Positions 23,170 through 45,865 of a DNA stretch of 64,000 bases are shown here, piece after piece. Numbering within the stretch: position 1 is the first letter of the stretch; every line of letters begins with the position of its first letter. The notes below the pieces were generated by a model. That model was not told the origin of the DNA, made no database searches, and saw only the letters and a program-made list of their open reading frames with translations. Origin of the DNA: Odontesthes bonariensis (lineage: Eukaryota; Chordata; Actinopteri; Atheriniformes; Atherinopsidae); assembly GCF_027942865.1 (NCBI RefSeq), contig NC_134527.1:6178976-6242975 (forward strand), given 5' to 3'. The translations under genes were made by a program, and so were the position numbers.

Positions 23170-25345
23170 AGTCTGCCAATCTCGTCGATGATATTTTTCC
23201 AGTCGGGTTTTAAATTGCATCACAGCACTGAATCAGCCGTTTTAAGAGCTTTTTATGATCTCTATCTTATCACTGTCACAATCATGCTTTGGGGTTTGTT
23301 TTGGTTTCTGAGCCTTAGGTGGGGCTGAGCAGGTTCCAGGACGTCCGAGGCGGAGTCTGGTTAGCTCCTGCTCTCACTTCTTAAGGACCTGCAGGAGCAA
23401 CCGGTCTTCGCCAGATTGATTCACTTCATACTGTGGTAATTCGGCCGATTCCTGTGCTTTCTTGTGAAAAAAAAAAACTCCTTTGTGTTTCTAACCCTGC
23501 CTCCTTGTGTCCCCAGCCGTCTTCTTTGCTGTGGTTTCAGAGACTTTGTCTCTTTGTGGACGCTGCAACTATTTACCGGCCACACCTACCTGCCTACTCA
23601 CCCCACTGCGGACTCAGGACCTATGCACCACAGCCAGCTATACCCTACCTCTGCACTGACACCCACCTGGACTCTGTAACCCAAAAGCAGCACTCTGGAA
23701 AACAGGAACAGATGATTATGACCCTTATTTTTACACCAGCAAAACAGGAGCTTGAGCAGAAGAGGAAACTCGGCAAACAGTTTAATCTTCAGGCTAATAG
23801 CTCACACACAGTCTCTGGGTCTTCGGACCCGTACAGTTCAGTTCTTTGGCAGTTCTTTAAAGGGAAGGACCTTGTGGGAGACGGGGTAGACGAGGCGAGG
23901 TGTCCAAAGCCAGAAGATGGTGCAGAGGTGTCGACGAAGAGCGAACAGCAGAGGAGTCGGGGCCAGGCGGAGGAGTCAAAGCCAGGACAACAGAGACGCT
24001 GAGGCAGAGCACATGGTCTGGGACAGAAGGCAGATAAGTTCACTGGGAGGAAGGCAGGCGAGGAGGGCAGGTCAGAGGCAGGCAGGGTCAGCCACAAGAG
24101 ATCAGGCAGCCAGGTAAGGAGCGGTGGAAAGTCTTGCATGGATGTAGTAGAACAATCTGGCAAGGGTGAGAGTGCTGGAGAGGCTTATGCGGGGCTGATT
24201 GGGAATGAGCTCGCAGGTGAGTGTATTCTTGCTTATAAGGGAGGAGTGGCTGGCAGGTAGAGTGGGGCAGAGGTGGGGAGAGTGGAAAATTACTGAGACA
24301 GAGGGATAGAAGGGGAGACAGGAAGGATGAAACTGTGACAGTGGCAATTACTCCCGCAGATGCTTCTGCTGTCTTTGTTCTGCTGAATCTGAATGCTGCT
24401 TTCGATAGTGTGGACCATATTATTTCAATTTCTCATCTAGAACAATATGTTTGTATCCATGATACTGCTCTGTTGTGGTTTAAATCTAATTTTTGTGATA
24501 TACCTTTTTGCTGTCAGCATTGGCGAGTACCCCTCCTTGTCAGCCCGGTGGTGTACCTCAAGGATCCATACTAGATCCAGTGCTGTTTTCCCTCTTTATA
24601 TTTCTGCTGGGTCCATATTTAATAAACATAATAATATATCACTTTCATGCTGAAAATACTAAGATATATCTCCCCTTGAGACTGGTACCAACTCATCCGA
24701 GATGTCCCTGTGTTTATGCAAAAGTTAAATCCTGGCTTGCACAAAACTTCTTAAACCTAAATGAAATTAAAACTGAAGTAATTTGATTCCATCCCTCCTG
24801 TTTTACATCAGTTTCCCCTTGATTTACTACATCTTACCGTGGCTCTTATGCTTCTTGCTGTAAATCACATGCGAGAAAACTTCTTTTCAATCCTCTTTTA
24901 AATTTGATCTGAAGGTCAAGTGAGTTTTAAAAGCCAGCTTTTATCAGTTAAAACGTTCAACGACTTGTAGAAAGAAATTTGTGTTTTTATCGTTTTGAGA
25001 TTAAACTACTTCAGCTCTTGTTTGTGGGTGTAGACCATGCACTGTTGTCGAAGTTTTAGCTGGTTTAGAATCTGCAGCCCAGGTCTCTCGTCTTCAGACA
25101 TACCTTTTTTCTCAGGTTTTTCAGGTTGACTTTTAGCTTGGTTTTAACCCTTTTAATGTCTGTTCTTTATCTTATTATATTATCATTTGGTTTTAAACAA
25201 TTTTCATACTTTTTTTATTTTCTTATTCGATTTTATCGTGGTTTTTTGTTATCTTTGTTTATTGTCTTCTGATTGGGTTTAATGATGCTTGTTCGGCACA
25301 TTGGACAATAATGTGTCGCGTTTTTAAATGTGCTTTAGAAATTGA
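23170..25345 (+). mobile_element. L2/CR1-like LINE relic, interrupted
   Basis: Before 23271 the plus strand reads FQSGFKLHHSTESAVLRAFY. After 24344 it resumes VAITPADASAVFVLLNLNAA FDSVDH, then PGGVPQGSILDPVLFSLF and a decayed YADD position (HAEN) followed by KIYLPL. These are consecutive blocks of one reverse transcriptase, so the intervening DNA is an insertion. The 3' tail ends about 25345. A shorter, diverged piece of the same LINE (38895-39480) occupies the equivalent place 3' of the second cel gene. Confidence 0.8.
23271..24344. mobile_element. Terminal-inverted-repeat element inserted in the LINE
   Basis: The insertion begins CACTGTCACAATCAT and ends ATGAAACTGTGACAGTG, giving inverted termini of about 10-15 bp, and its borders coincide with the break in LINE coding sequence. 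A 189-codon open frame (23433-24002) inside it has low-complexity composition and resembles no protein I know. No clear target duplication was found, so the superfamily is open. Confidence 0.6.
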
Positions 25346-25624
25346 ATTGACAACCCCACTTAAAAAAACACTAAATATCCTTTAATCAGATAACCCAAAA
25401 TCTCAGAAGCCTTAAATACATTGTGAATCCTGATATCTCTATCCAGGTATTTTGCTAATTCTAACACAAGTAACTATATGAAACCAAGGCAAAAGCTTAT
25501 GCATCCATTATCCGTTTATTTTTATGAATCAATACTGATGCATTACATTATTGGTCTCAATACTGATGCATTACATTAGAGCTATTGGTCTACACTACAA
25601 GTGCAGTGACACTACCTCGTGCTC

Positions 25625-25630
25625 TTTATT
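25625..25630 (-). terminator. Polyadenylation signal of cel copy A
   Basis: AATAAA on the minus strand starts only two bases after the TGA stop, implying a very short 3' untranslated region. The same arrangement is present in copy B. Confidence 0.75.
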
Positions 25631-25631
25631 C

Positions 25632-32916
<7,285 letters not shown>

Positions 32917-32957
32917 CAGGATCAAACTGTGTGAACCACTCAGATTGTCCGACAGAC

Positions 32958-32964
32958 TTTTATA
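32958..32964 (-). promoter_or_regulatory. TATA box of cel copy A
   Basis: The minus strand reads CTTTATAAAAG about 42 nt upstream of the ATG, implying a very short leader as is usual for pancreatic digestive-enzyme genes. The equivalent position in copy B is CTTTTAAAAG. Confidence 0.7.
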
Positions 32965-33473
32965 AAGCGGACCCCACCCCTAATCTGACCAATGTGCAGT
33001 CCGTGACCTGCTTTTCTCACTGGTACATAATAATTAACCAGCTCATGTGTGCTCCTTTTTTGTCAACTCATACCCCGGATTACATCCAATAATTATTACT
33101 TATAGTAATGAACTCAAATGGATAATAGTATTAAACATTGCTGTGAACATAGAGGAAGAGGGGTTTAAGATGACTAATGAATTCAGTAGTATTTGAACTG
33201 TTTCAGCTTTAAAGAAGTACGAACAGTATGCTAGGCCTTATCAGCTGTGAGCCAAATTCAGCTAAAACATCTTGGCATGTGAAATGTTCACTGAAACCCA
33301 GCTGGTGCATTGAATATGAGGTGGATTAATATTATCCAAATGAGGTACATTTGACTCTGCCAAAGGTTTATTAATGTTAACTTAAAAAGAAGCTCAGTCC
33401 TTCCCTTTGGCTTTGTTGCAGATTTTTTTTTTTCTGCATAGAAAACTTCGATGCAACTTCCAAACATTAAGTC

Positions 33474-33522
33474 AGGGTGGCAGAAACACAGCAACAGCAG
33501 TCAAAATCCCAAACACTGCCAT
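33474..33522 (-). pseudogene. Relic of a third cel first exon
   Basis: The minus strand reads MAVFGILTAVAVFLPP and then a stop. It aligns with the signal-peptide exons of the two intact genes (MAMLGILIAVAAFVTT and MAMRGIWIAVAAFVTT). The sequence 'tcaaaatccc...actgccatcagga' matches copy A closely. No later cel exons follow, so this is an orphan exon left by deletion. Confidence 0.75.
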
Positions 33523-33599
33523 CAGGAGCAAAGGGTAAGAGCCGTGTTTTTAGCTGGACAGACTTTTTTAAAGGACACCCTTTGAAGGACAAAGTGTCG

Positions 33600-34510
33600 A
33601 CGCTTGATGTTGACACTGACAAAGTTTTTATCGTGCTTGGCGCTGCAGCGGATCCCTGAAATCCAGCATCTGGTATTTCTTGGACTCTGGGCTCTCACCT
33701 ACAGGCTCACAAACAACAGAGGACTTGAACCCGGGATCTGAATGCCCTCAATCTCAAAACCCTGGATTTACAATGGCTGAGGTAAAAAAAATGATCTGAA
33801 TTATTACAAACAAGAGGTGAAAAAGAATGCTGGTACAGGTTGGTACTTTACTGAAAAAGCCTAAAGCGATGAATGAGCTAATTTTGTTCCAGACAATTAA
33901 AACAATCTCGCCCTCTTTTTAAAACTTCTGTCCTGAGTCTTCTTGTACTGCTGGCCGCAAGCACAACTTCTTTTGGAGAACACCAAGAATTAAAATGGTC
34001 CAGCAGTGTTGTTGCCTGGGCACTTAATTATGCAATGTTAAGCATCATATACGGTTACATTTCAGTTCAGATCATTTTTTTTTCCATTGAGATTTCCATT
34101 TGATCACATTTCTGTTCAGTTGTGCAATGTAGCACCTCACGCAGGGTTCACAAACTAATCTTAGTGCTCAGTTTTCTTTTAATTTCAGATTCAAAGAATA
34201 ACTAAATGACATAAGGACAAAAAGACAACATTCATTTTCAACCCTAAACTGTGACCTCCCAGCTCACCATGTAGGAGGCATATATGGCCAGCAGCAGCTA
34301 TCAGGGTGGATATTGACGTTGGCCATGACTGCGTTTCGTGACCAGATGGGTTGGCTCTCAACATCTAGGCACAAAAAGGTTGGTGTGAGATAAGATACTT
34401 ACAGCAAAACATATCTTATGTAATACTGAACAAAGATTATATGACATAATTTTCCATTTTTGCCACAGCTAAAGGTAACTGTTCGTAGTCGTGATAGTTC
34501 GCTGATAGTT
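33600..34510 (-). pseudogene. Decayed partial duplicate of gtf3c5 (exons 5-6 region)
   Basis: At 33640-33705 the sequence matches gtf3c5 exon 6 (48370-48484) but has an extra G in the CAGGATCC motif, which shifts the frame, and has lost its 5' part. At 34267-34380 it matches exon 5 (50190-50294) but with small deletions and a frame break. The sequence between them also matches gtf3c5 intron 5 (e.g. 'ctaaagcgatgaatgagc'). The copy is non-coding debris of the segmental duplication that produced the two cel genes. Confidence 0.8.
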
Positions 34511-36800
34511 CGCTGAGATGCTTTAGTGATGGGGCAGCCATTGATGACAGCCTCAGCCTCACAAAAGACAGTATGAAGACCTTCCTCATCAGGAGTCTGT
34601 GTTTTAGTATTGAAGGTAGCACCTTTTGAACAGATCTTATCAACCTCTCCCACACTCCACCATTATGTCATCCTGTGGGGGGATTAAAAGTCCACCTGAT
34701 TCCCCTTTAAAGAATACTATCATTGAGCATTCCTGTGGCCTTTCTCAACTCACATTCAGCTACAACAAAGTTTGTGCCATTAACTAAACACAACTCCAAC
34801 ATCTGACCATACCTTGATATGAAGGTTAAAAGAATCTGTGTCTAAAGAAGACAACACTTCAAAATGTATAGACCCCCTTATTACTAGACGCGTGAAAATG
34901 ACTCCATATTTCTTTACTGTACCCCTTCCTCTTTTAACCACTAAAGGCCCGAAAGAATACACTCAAACACTGGAAAAAATGCCCCTCCAAAAATAAGTAA
35001 AAAAACAACAAATACAAGACATCTTTGCTTGAAATAAGCAAAAAATATCTGCCAATGGAACTAGTGAAAATCGGCTTGTCAAGATTTCTTGAAATAAGAT
35101 GTGATATTTAGGACTTTTGAGATAAAAGTGATCTTGAAATTAGCTTAAAAACCTCTTCAAATGTAAAAAAAAGCTTGTTTCATATGATATGTGACTCAAA
35201 ACAATTTGTTTTCAAGACTTTATCATTTAACAAGATATTTCAGACGTATTGTCTTCAAACAAGTCCCTATATCTGGCTGAAATAGTACTTGTTAGGCAGT
35301 TGTGTCTTATATTAAATGTAATGATATCTCATTACATTTAATATAAGACACAACTGCCTTTTGACTAGAAATTAGACAAATATACTTGGTAAGACTTTGA
35401 TTTTTTCCAACGAATCTGGAAAAACTCCTGAGAAAGATCAAGGACAAAGTCTTGTGGCAAAACTAATTCCTGGAATCCAATATCTCTGCCTCAGCTTGGT
35501 TAGCATGTGGTTACGTCCTCCATGTCCCATAATATGATGTAAATGATGGAGAACAAAGTCAGAAATATGAAGACCTGTAGCCAGTATATCAGGATGTTCA
35601 TCATACATCATCTGGTATGAATGCTTGAAAAGATTACTAGTCTTATTCACACCTTCCCCCTTCTGCAAGATGATTACTACATCAGGAAACCTCTTTATCT
35701 GACAATAAGAGAGCATTACATTTAACTTTATACAGTCATCAACTGTAAGAGGACCTCTTGCAACCTGAGCTTTGATACTTTTCATCTTTTCTTCAAGCCT
35801 TTTCCCAAGATGCTCTTGATCCAGGCCAGAATGAGAGAGAAACACCTTCTTTCTTCCTTAAGAAAGATCCAAACACAAGTTCCTGAACCTAAGAAGCTAA
35901 CTACCATCCTCTTCAGACTGACCCATGAAGAGAAGTGATTGATAAAACTCATGACTGAATCCATGTGCTCATCAGCCTAGACCACATTCACAGACTCACG
36001 TGTCTTGATCTCAGGATCTTCTTGGGAAGCATTTGCAGACAGATCAGGGTTCACTGGACACTTCACTTCAGGCTGAGCATGAAACTCAGGACCTGACAAC
36101 CAAATGTCAGACACTGGATGAGTGACAAAGGTTTTGAACCTTGAGGTTTTGTTTCTTATGTACCTCAGCAAAGGGGTACTATCTGTCCAGAAAAGAGATT
36201 TACATTACAGAGAATTACATTCGTAACTCCCTTCTTCATGTCTTATCCATTCTACTTGCAAGAACTGTAGTTGTTAACGCTATAAAAGGGTTGCTAATAG
36301 GCTTCAGTGGAGCTCCACATGCCTTATCCATTAGAAGCACACAGTTCACCTTTGGAGTAATAGGTAAGTCACCATTCCATACTAATATTGTATGCATTCG
36401 CAAAGTGATGCACCTGAGCAAAAACAACTGCTCCAACGATGGAAGGTTTTAAGCACCTTCTAGTTGATGGAGCTCCTGTAGCCAGACTTTCCACCTTTAT
36501 GCAGCATCAGCCGGTAAAACATCATCCCAACCCAACTGTCTCCTGCATAATCCATTTAGTAATGTCCCCATGTAATGTTTAGCAGTACAACCGCCTACTG
36601 CTGTTGTACTGCTCAAACCTACCAGGGGAATAGTTGAATTTACAACTAAGCCTGTTTTATGAATAGTATAGTCATACCTTGACTTCCAAATGCTGTAATG
36701 AATGAAGCGAAGCTGACAATGCACCAACGTGGTACATCGACGCGCTCCAACCGCGTCAATCCACACGCTGCGTTTCCTTATTCCAGTCGTTCCAGAAAGA
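34399..36800 (-). mobile_element. BEL/Pao-type retrotransposon pol relic
   Basis: Minus-strand fragments in order: RNase H-like pieces (LASRMDKT, YIRNKTSRFKTFVTHPVSDI), an integrase zinc-binding region (LHHIMGHGGRNHML..LRQRYW) and integrase end pieces (WERLIRSVQKVLPSIL, EEGLHTVFCEAEAVINGCPI). These are characteristic of BEL/Pao elements of fish. Frameshifts and the transposon at 34968-35412 interrupt it. I found no long terminal repeats. Confidence 0.75.
34968..35412. mobile_element. Non-autonomous DNA transposon, CACTGGAAAAAAT family, copy 3
   Basis: The left end CACTGGAAAAAATGCCCC is intact, and the right end has decayed to TTTTTTCCAACG. Unlike copies 1 and 2 it contains a perfect 31-bp inverted duplication at 35294-35359. 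It is inserted in the BEL/Pao relic. Confidence 0.85.
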
Positions 36801-36929
36801 TCTCAGGAATCCAGCGAACGAACTTTTCCGTGGGTTGACAGTTCTTTTTGACACTTTCTGTTGATAAAAACATTGCGGCTAACCTACACCACATAATTAC
36901 ATTTATCATGATATATGATATAAAGACAA

Positions 36930-37080
36930 ACGTGTGCTGTCTTTGGTCCAGAGCACACGGCATCCATTTTATCAAAAAAAACATCTGGAATACTGAACTG
37001 TCTCACGACCACAGTCCATGTTTCCATTGTGCAACGGTCCACCCCAGATGTGAAACCGGACAAGCCTGAGTCCAGTGGAC
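36930..37080. repeat. Fragment of a dispersed repeat
   Basis: The words 'tgtctttggtccagagcaca' and 'cagcatccatttta'-like sequence recur near 53270-53310. This indicates a shared interspersed repeat, probably a DNA-transposon end. The boundaries are unclear. Confidence 0.35.
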
Positions 37081-37384
37081 AAGTTTAACATAAAGCTTCT
37101 GCCACAGTAAAATTTTCTGTTGTGAATGTAACTCTGCAGTGCTTGACAGATTTTTCCCACTGTAAGCCCTTGTCCATTTGTGAATGATGGCTCATGATGC
37201 GGTGCAGTTGGGATCAAAGATCACCTGCGTCGAGTTTAGTCTTGAGCTCTTGCCCTTGAGCCCTTCCTCCATATAACTGCACCATGGAGGGAGAATCACG
37301 CAAAAGCATTCAGTTCTTTCCTTGGGGAAATCCTTTAAACGTTTAACACGCGTTTGCTGATACACTGGAGATTGTCAGCCCATC

Positions 37385-38443
37385 TTTTTTTTTATATATA
37401 TAACACTTTATTTTTTATTTTTCAAACACAGAACAAACACTACACAGAGTTGGTGTGGTTATGTTACAAACTGAAATGTGAAAAAACAAAAAAAACACAA
37501 AAAAAAAGGGAGGGGAGGGAATAGTTAAATACATAAAACTGACAGGCACTATTTCCAGTTGAAAGTAAGCTCTCCTTTAAGAAGGTCAGAGCATAGATCA
37601 CCGGGCAGGTAGTCCATCAGGGGTCGCCACAAAGCTTTGAAGTTTTCAGTGTTACCACTTAATTTTGCACTTAACCTCTCCATTGGAATAACTCCAAATA
37701 TTTCCCCATACCACTGAGTTACCGTAGGAGTTTTTTCACAAATCCAGTTTCGCAGAATATATTTCCGACCCAAGAATAGTAATTTATTAGTGAGCAGGAG
37801 TTTTTTCCCTTTTATTTTTTTGTCTGGGGGTGGCAGCTCCAATAGACACTGCCCAGGATCTTTACAAATTCTCGTCTTTAGAATCGCACTTATCTCTTTG
37901 GTTACACATTTTCCAGAACCTGGATATAACAGGGCATTTCCAAAAATAATGAATATATGTTCCAATACCCGTCTTACATTTAGGACATATTGGTGACCGG
38001 TTGGGATGTATTTTGTTAAGAAAATATGGGGTCCTGTGTTGTCTATGGATGATCTTATATTGAATTTCCTTAAATTTATTACTCAAAAACAAAGAATGGG
38101 ATAGCTTAAAACAGTTCTCCCAAACCTCCTCCTCATAGGCCTTCCCGAGATCCTCCTCCCAATATTTCAGGACATTCCCAACACCATGACTATCACACCC
38201 TTGTAAGACATTATAGAATCTCAAAGAAAAACCTGTGTTTAAGGTAAACTTGATAAGGAATTTTTCTATAGGTCCTGGATGAGGGGTCCTTCGACTCCCT
38301 AATACCAGATGTTACAAAGTGGCGAATTTGGTGGTAGGCATAAAAATCTTTGGATGAGAGGCCAAATTTAGTTTGAAGTTGGGCAAAAGCCATCATCGTG
38401 TTATTACTGTCAAATAAATCAGCTATTATTTTGATATCCACTT
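37385..38443 (-). mobile_element. L1-like LINE C-terminal relic
   Basis: Three overlapping minus-strand frames (38441-38211, 38224-37862, 37965-37549) give one broken protein. It includes GLSSKDFYAYHQIRHFV, a CPKCKTG..YIHYFWKCP zinc-finger-like motif of L1 C-termini and WRPLMDYLPGDL. Frameshifts separate the pieces. An AT-rich tail lies at the left end. It is older than the L1 in cel-A intron 7. Confidence 0.8.
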
Positions 38444-38444
38444 C

Positions 38445-38580
38445 TGCTTTTGGCCTTTCCCTTTATCGGGGATCGCCACACCACTCAAACATTTTAGCCG
38501 GATGGCCTTCCTGATGCAACCCTTACCATTTATCCGGGCTTCGGACCGGTCTTGCTCGTGCTCCCCAGTGGCTGGGCGCT
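38445..38580. repeat. Dispersed fish repeat fragment
   Basis: 'ccggatggccttcctgatgc' and 'ccatttatccgggcttcgga' resemble a very widespread fish interspersed repeat. Only a fragment remains and the class is uncertain. Confidence 0.4.
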
Positions 38581-38894
38581 TTATCATTTATAATATAATA
38601 TAGTAATATATAATTATGTAATCATTTTCTTTCTAATCTCATTACAAGCCCCATTGTGTGCTTCCCAACTTTGTTTGTATTTATGCATTTATTGGGAAAT
38701 GTTCCAAAAAGCAAAAACTGCTGTATATCAGCAAATAAATTAAAGTTGATAATACTTTTTTTTTTTTTTTTTTTTTTTACTATTTGCATTTTCCATGGTG
38801 TCCCAACTTTTTCTCACTTGGGGTTGATGTTGTTGTTGTTATTCAACAGTATAATAAGGTAAGCTTTTCCACTTAGTTTGCCATTTTTGTCAAT

Positions 38895-39480
38895 AATTGA
38901 TGATTTTTCCACTCCAGTGTCTATCAGAAGTTAAATCACGGCGACTTCAACCTAAATGAGAGTAAGACTGAAGTAATTTTATTCCATCCCTCCGGTCTTT
39001 CATCAGTGTCACCTCAGAATATTATATCTCACCTTGCCTCCATTGCTTCCTACTGTAGACCACATGCAAGAAATCAGTTTTAAAAGCCAACTTTCAGCAA
39101 TAAAGAGTTTTAACCAGAGTGAAACCTTTTCTTCCTTTTAACCACTTGGAGAAAGTCGTGCTTTTATTACTTTGAGATTCGACTAATGCAACTCTTGTGA
39201 GTGGGTTTAGACCATGTCACTGTTGTTGAAGTTACAACTGTTTCAGGATACTGTAGCCCAGGTCTTGCTCATCACTACAATCATTGAAATCTCGTCTTGA
39301 GACATACTTTTCATCACAGGCTTTTCCAGGTTGACTTTTATCTTGGTCTTTTTATTTTCATATTCGTTGTTTATAAAATTCTTTTTAAATTTTGTTCATT
39401 GTGCTCTGATTGTGTTTGATTATGTTTGTTCAGCACTTTGGGCAATGATCTGTTGTTTTTTTAAAACTAACTTAGAAAAC
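38895..39480 (+). mobile_element. LINE 3' tail equivalent to the one beside cel-A
   Basis: It shares 'ctgaagtaatt.tattccat', the gttttaaaagcca segment and the tgtttgttcagcac tail with 24765-25345. Each copy ends about 200-290 bp 3' of a cel stop codon. The LINE was therefore present before the cel block duplicated. Confidence 0.7.
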
Positions 39481-39683
39481 ACTAAATATCCTTTAATCAG
39501 ATAAGCCAAAATCTTAGGTGCCTTACATACATTGTGAATCCACATATCTCTATCCAGGTATATTGCAAATTTAAACACACAGGTAACCAAGACAAAAGCT
39601 TATACATCCATTTATTATTAACCAATACTGATGCATTACATTATTGGTCTACACTACAAGTGCAGTGGCACTACCTCATGCTC

Positions 39684-39689
39684 TTTATT
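39684..39689 (-). terminator. Polyadenylation signal of cel copy B
   Basis: AATAAA starts one or two bases after the stop codon, exactly as in copy A. Confidence 0.75.
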
Positions 39690-39690
39690 C

Positions 39691-44625
<4,935 letters not shown>

Positions 44626-44666
44626 CAGGATCAACCTGTGTGAACCACGCTGAGTGTCCGACAGAC

Positions 44667-44674
44667 TTTTAAAA
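44667..44674 (-). promoter_or_regulatory. Degenerate TATA position of cel copy B
   Basis: At the place where copy A has CTTTATAAAAG, copy B reads CTTTTAAAAG. The T of the TATA core is lost. The spacing to the ATG is about 42 nt in both genes. Confidence 0.5.
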
Positions 44675-45299
44675 GCGGACCCCACCCCTGGCATGACCAA
44701 TGTCATGGGTAAAGGGTGTCCATAGGCTGTTTTTCTCATTGTTACATAATGATTAACCAGCTCATGCGTTCTCCTCTTTCCTCAACACATACGAGGGATT
44801 ACCTCACATAATTATTAGCTATAGTAATTAGTTCAAATTCATAATAGCATCACACATTACTGCTCAGATTGTGAACATAGAGGAAGAGGGGTTTAAGATG
44901 ACTAAGGAATTTAGTCGTATAGACACCCACCTCTCATCTGTTTAGCTCACGTTTTACTTGAAATTTGCCATGGGAAATTAAATTTAGAAAGAAAGAAAAA
45001 GCTCTGGCATGGATAAAGGAAGAAGAACAGAACACTCCTAATCTTCATTAAGGCCTGGGTGCCTTTTTTTTTTAAGGTTTTCCAGCTTGTGTCGGTAAAC
45101 ATCTGGAAGCCAGTTTCTGCTTAGTTTACACAGCTGTCCAAGAAGGCTCAAAGTCTCACAGCTCAAGCCAATCTCAATACTTACAAAACCTTTATATTCA
45201 ACTGTAAATACCTTTGTTGTGGCCTCCAACTAGTGACAATGCCACTAAACTGAATCACTTACTATTAAATTAAACTAAGTTTTAGATATTTCATATTTA

Positions 45300-45494
45300 C
45301 ACTCCTCTTAATCTACATGTTGCTTGTTTTTAAATTAATTTAAATTATTTTATTTGTTTCTCTTTATATTCTTTTATGTAATTTTAATGCTTCTTACACT
45401 CCCTGCTGCAATGCTTTTATTTTATGTGAAGCACTTTGAATTGTTTTGTACATGAAATGTGCTATACAAATAAATTTGATTTGATTTGATTTGA
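45300..45494 (+). mobile_element. LINE 3' tail with (TTTGAT)n end
   Basis: 'gtacatgaaatgtgctatac' followed by aaataaatttgatttgatttgat is the 3' end of a common fish CR1/L2-like LINE. An inverted copy of the same tail is at 59853-60050. Confidence 0.75.
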
Positions 45495-45775
45495 TGCAGT
45501 ACAGACGGGAAGAGACGTTAGAGCCGAGCTGCTAGATTAGTGGTGGTTTGTCGCATTTGAAACAGTTCTCATCCCCATCAGTTTTCATGTTAAAGTGGCG
45601 TTTTCAGTCTGTCCTTTGATCTGAATAAACTTCAGCTTGTGTCCCTGACTGATTTCAGTTGTGTTGTATTGACCCAAAAAGTCCATGCAAACGCACACAA
45701 CAAAAAAAATGGTTCTCCATGTAGGCTGCAAAGATTGGGACAGTTCATATAAACTCTTTGGAAACACTCCGTTTC

Positions 45776-45781
45776 TTTATT
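45776..45781 (-). terminator. Polyadenylation signal of gtf3c5
   Basis: AATAAA on the minus strand about 85 nt after the gtf3c5 stop codon. It is the first canonical signal downstream. Confidence 0.6.
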
Positions 45782-45865
45782 TACAACAAACTAAATCGAC
45801 AACATTTTACAGAAAAGGAAAATGCTACATATGAGCAGTCGGAGGATTATCAAGTAACTCTTCTG

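Noticed and set aside
23433-24002. 189-codon open frame
   Set aside because: Lies within a TIR element, has low-complexity composition and no recognisable domain; not supported as a gene.
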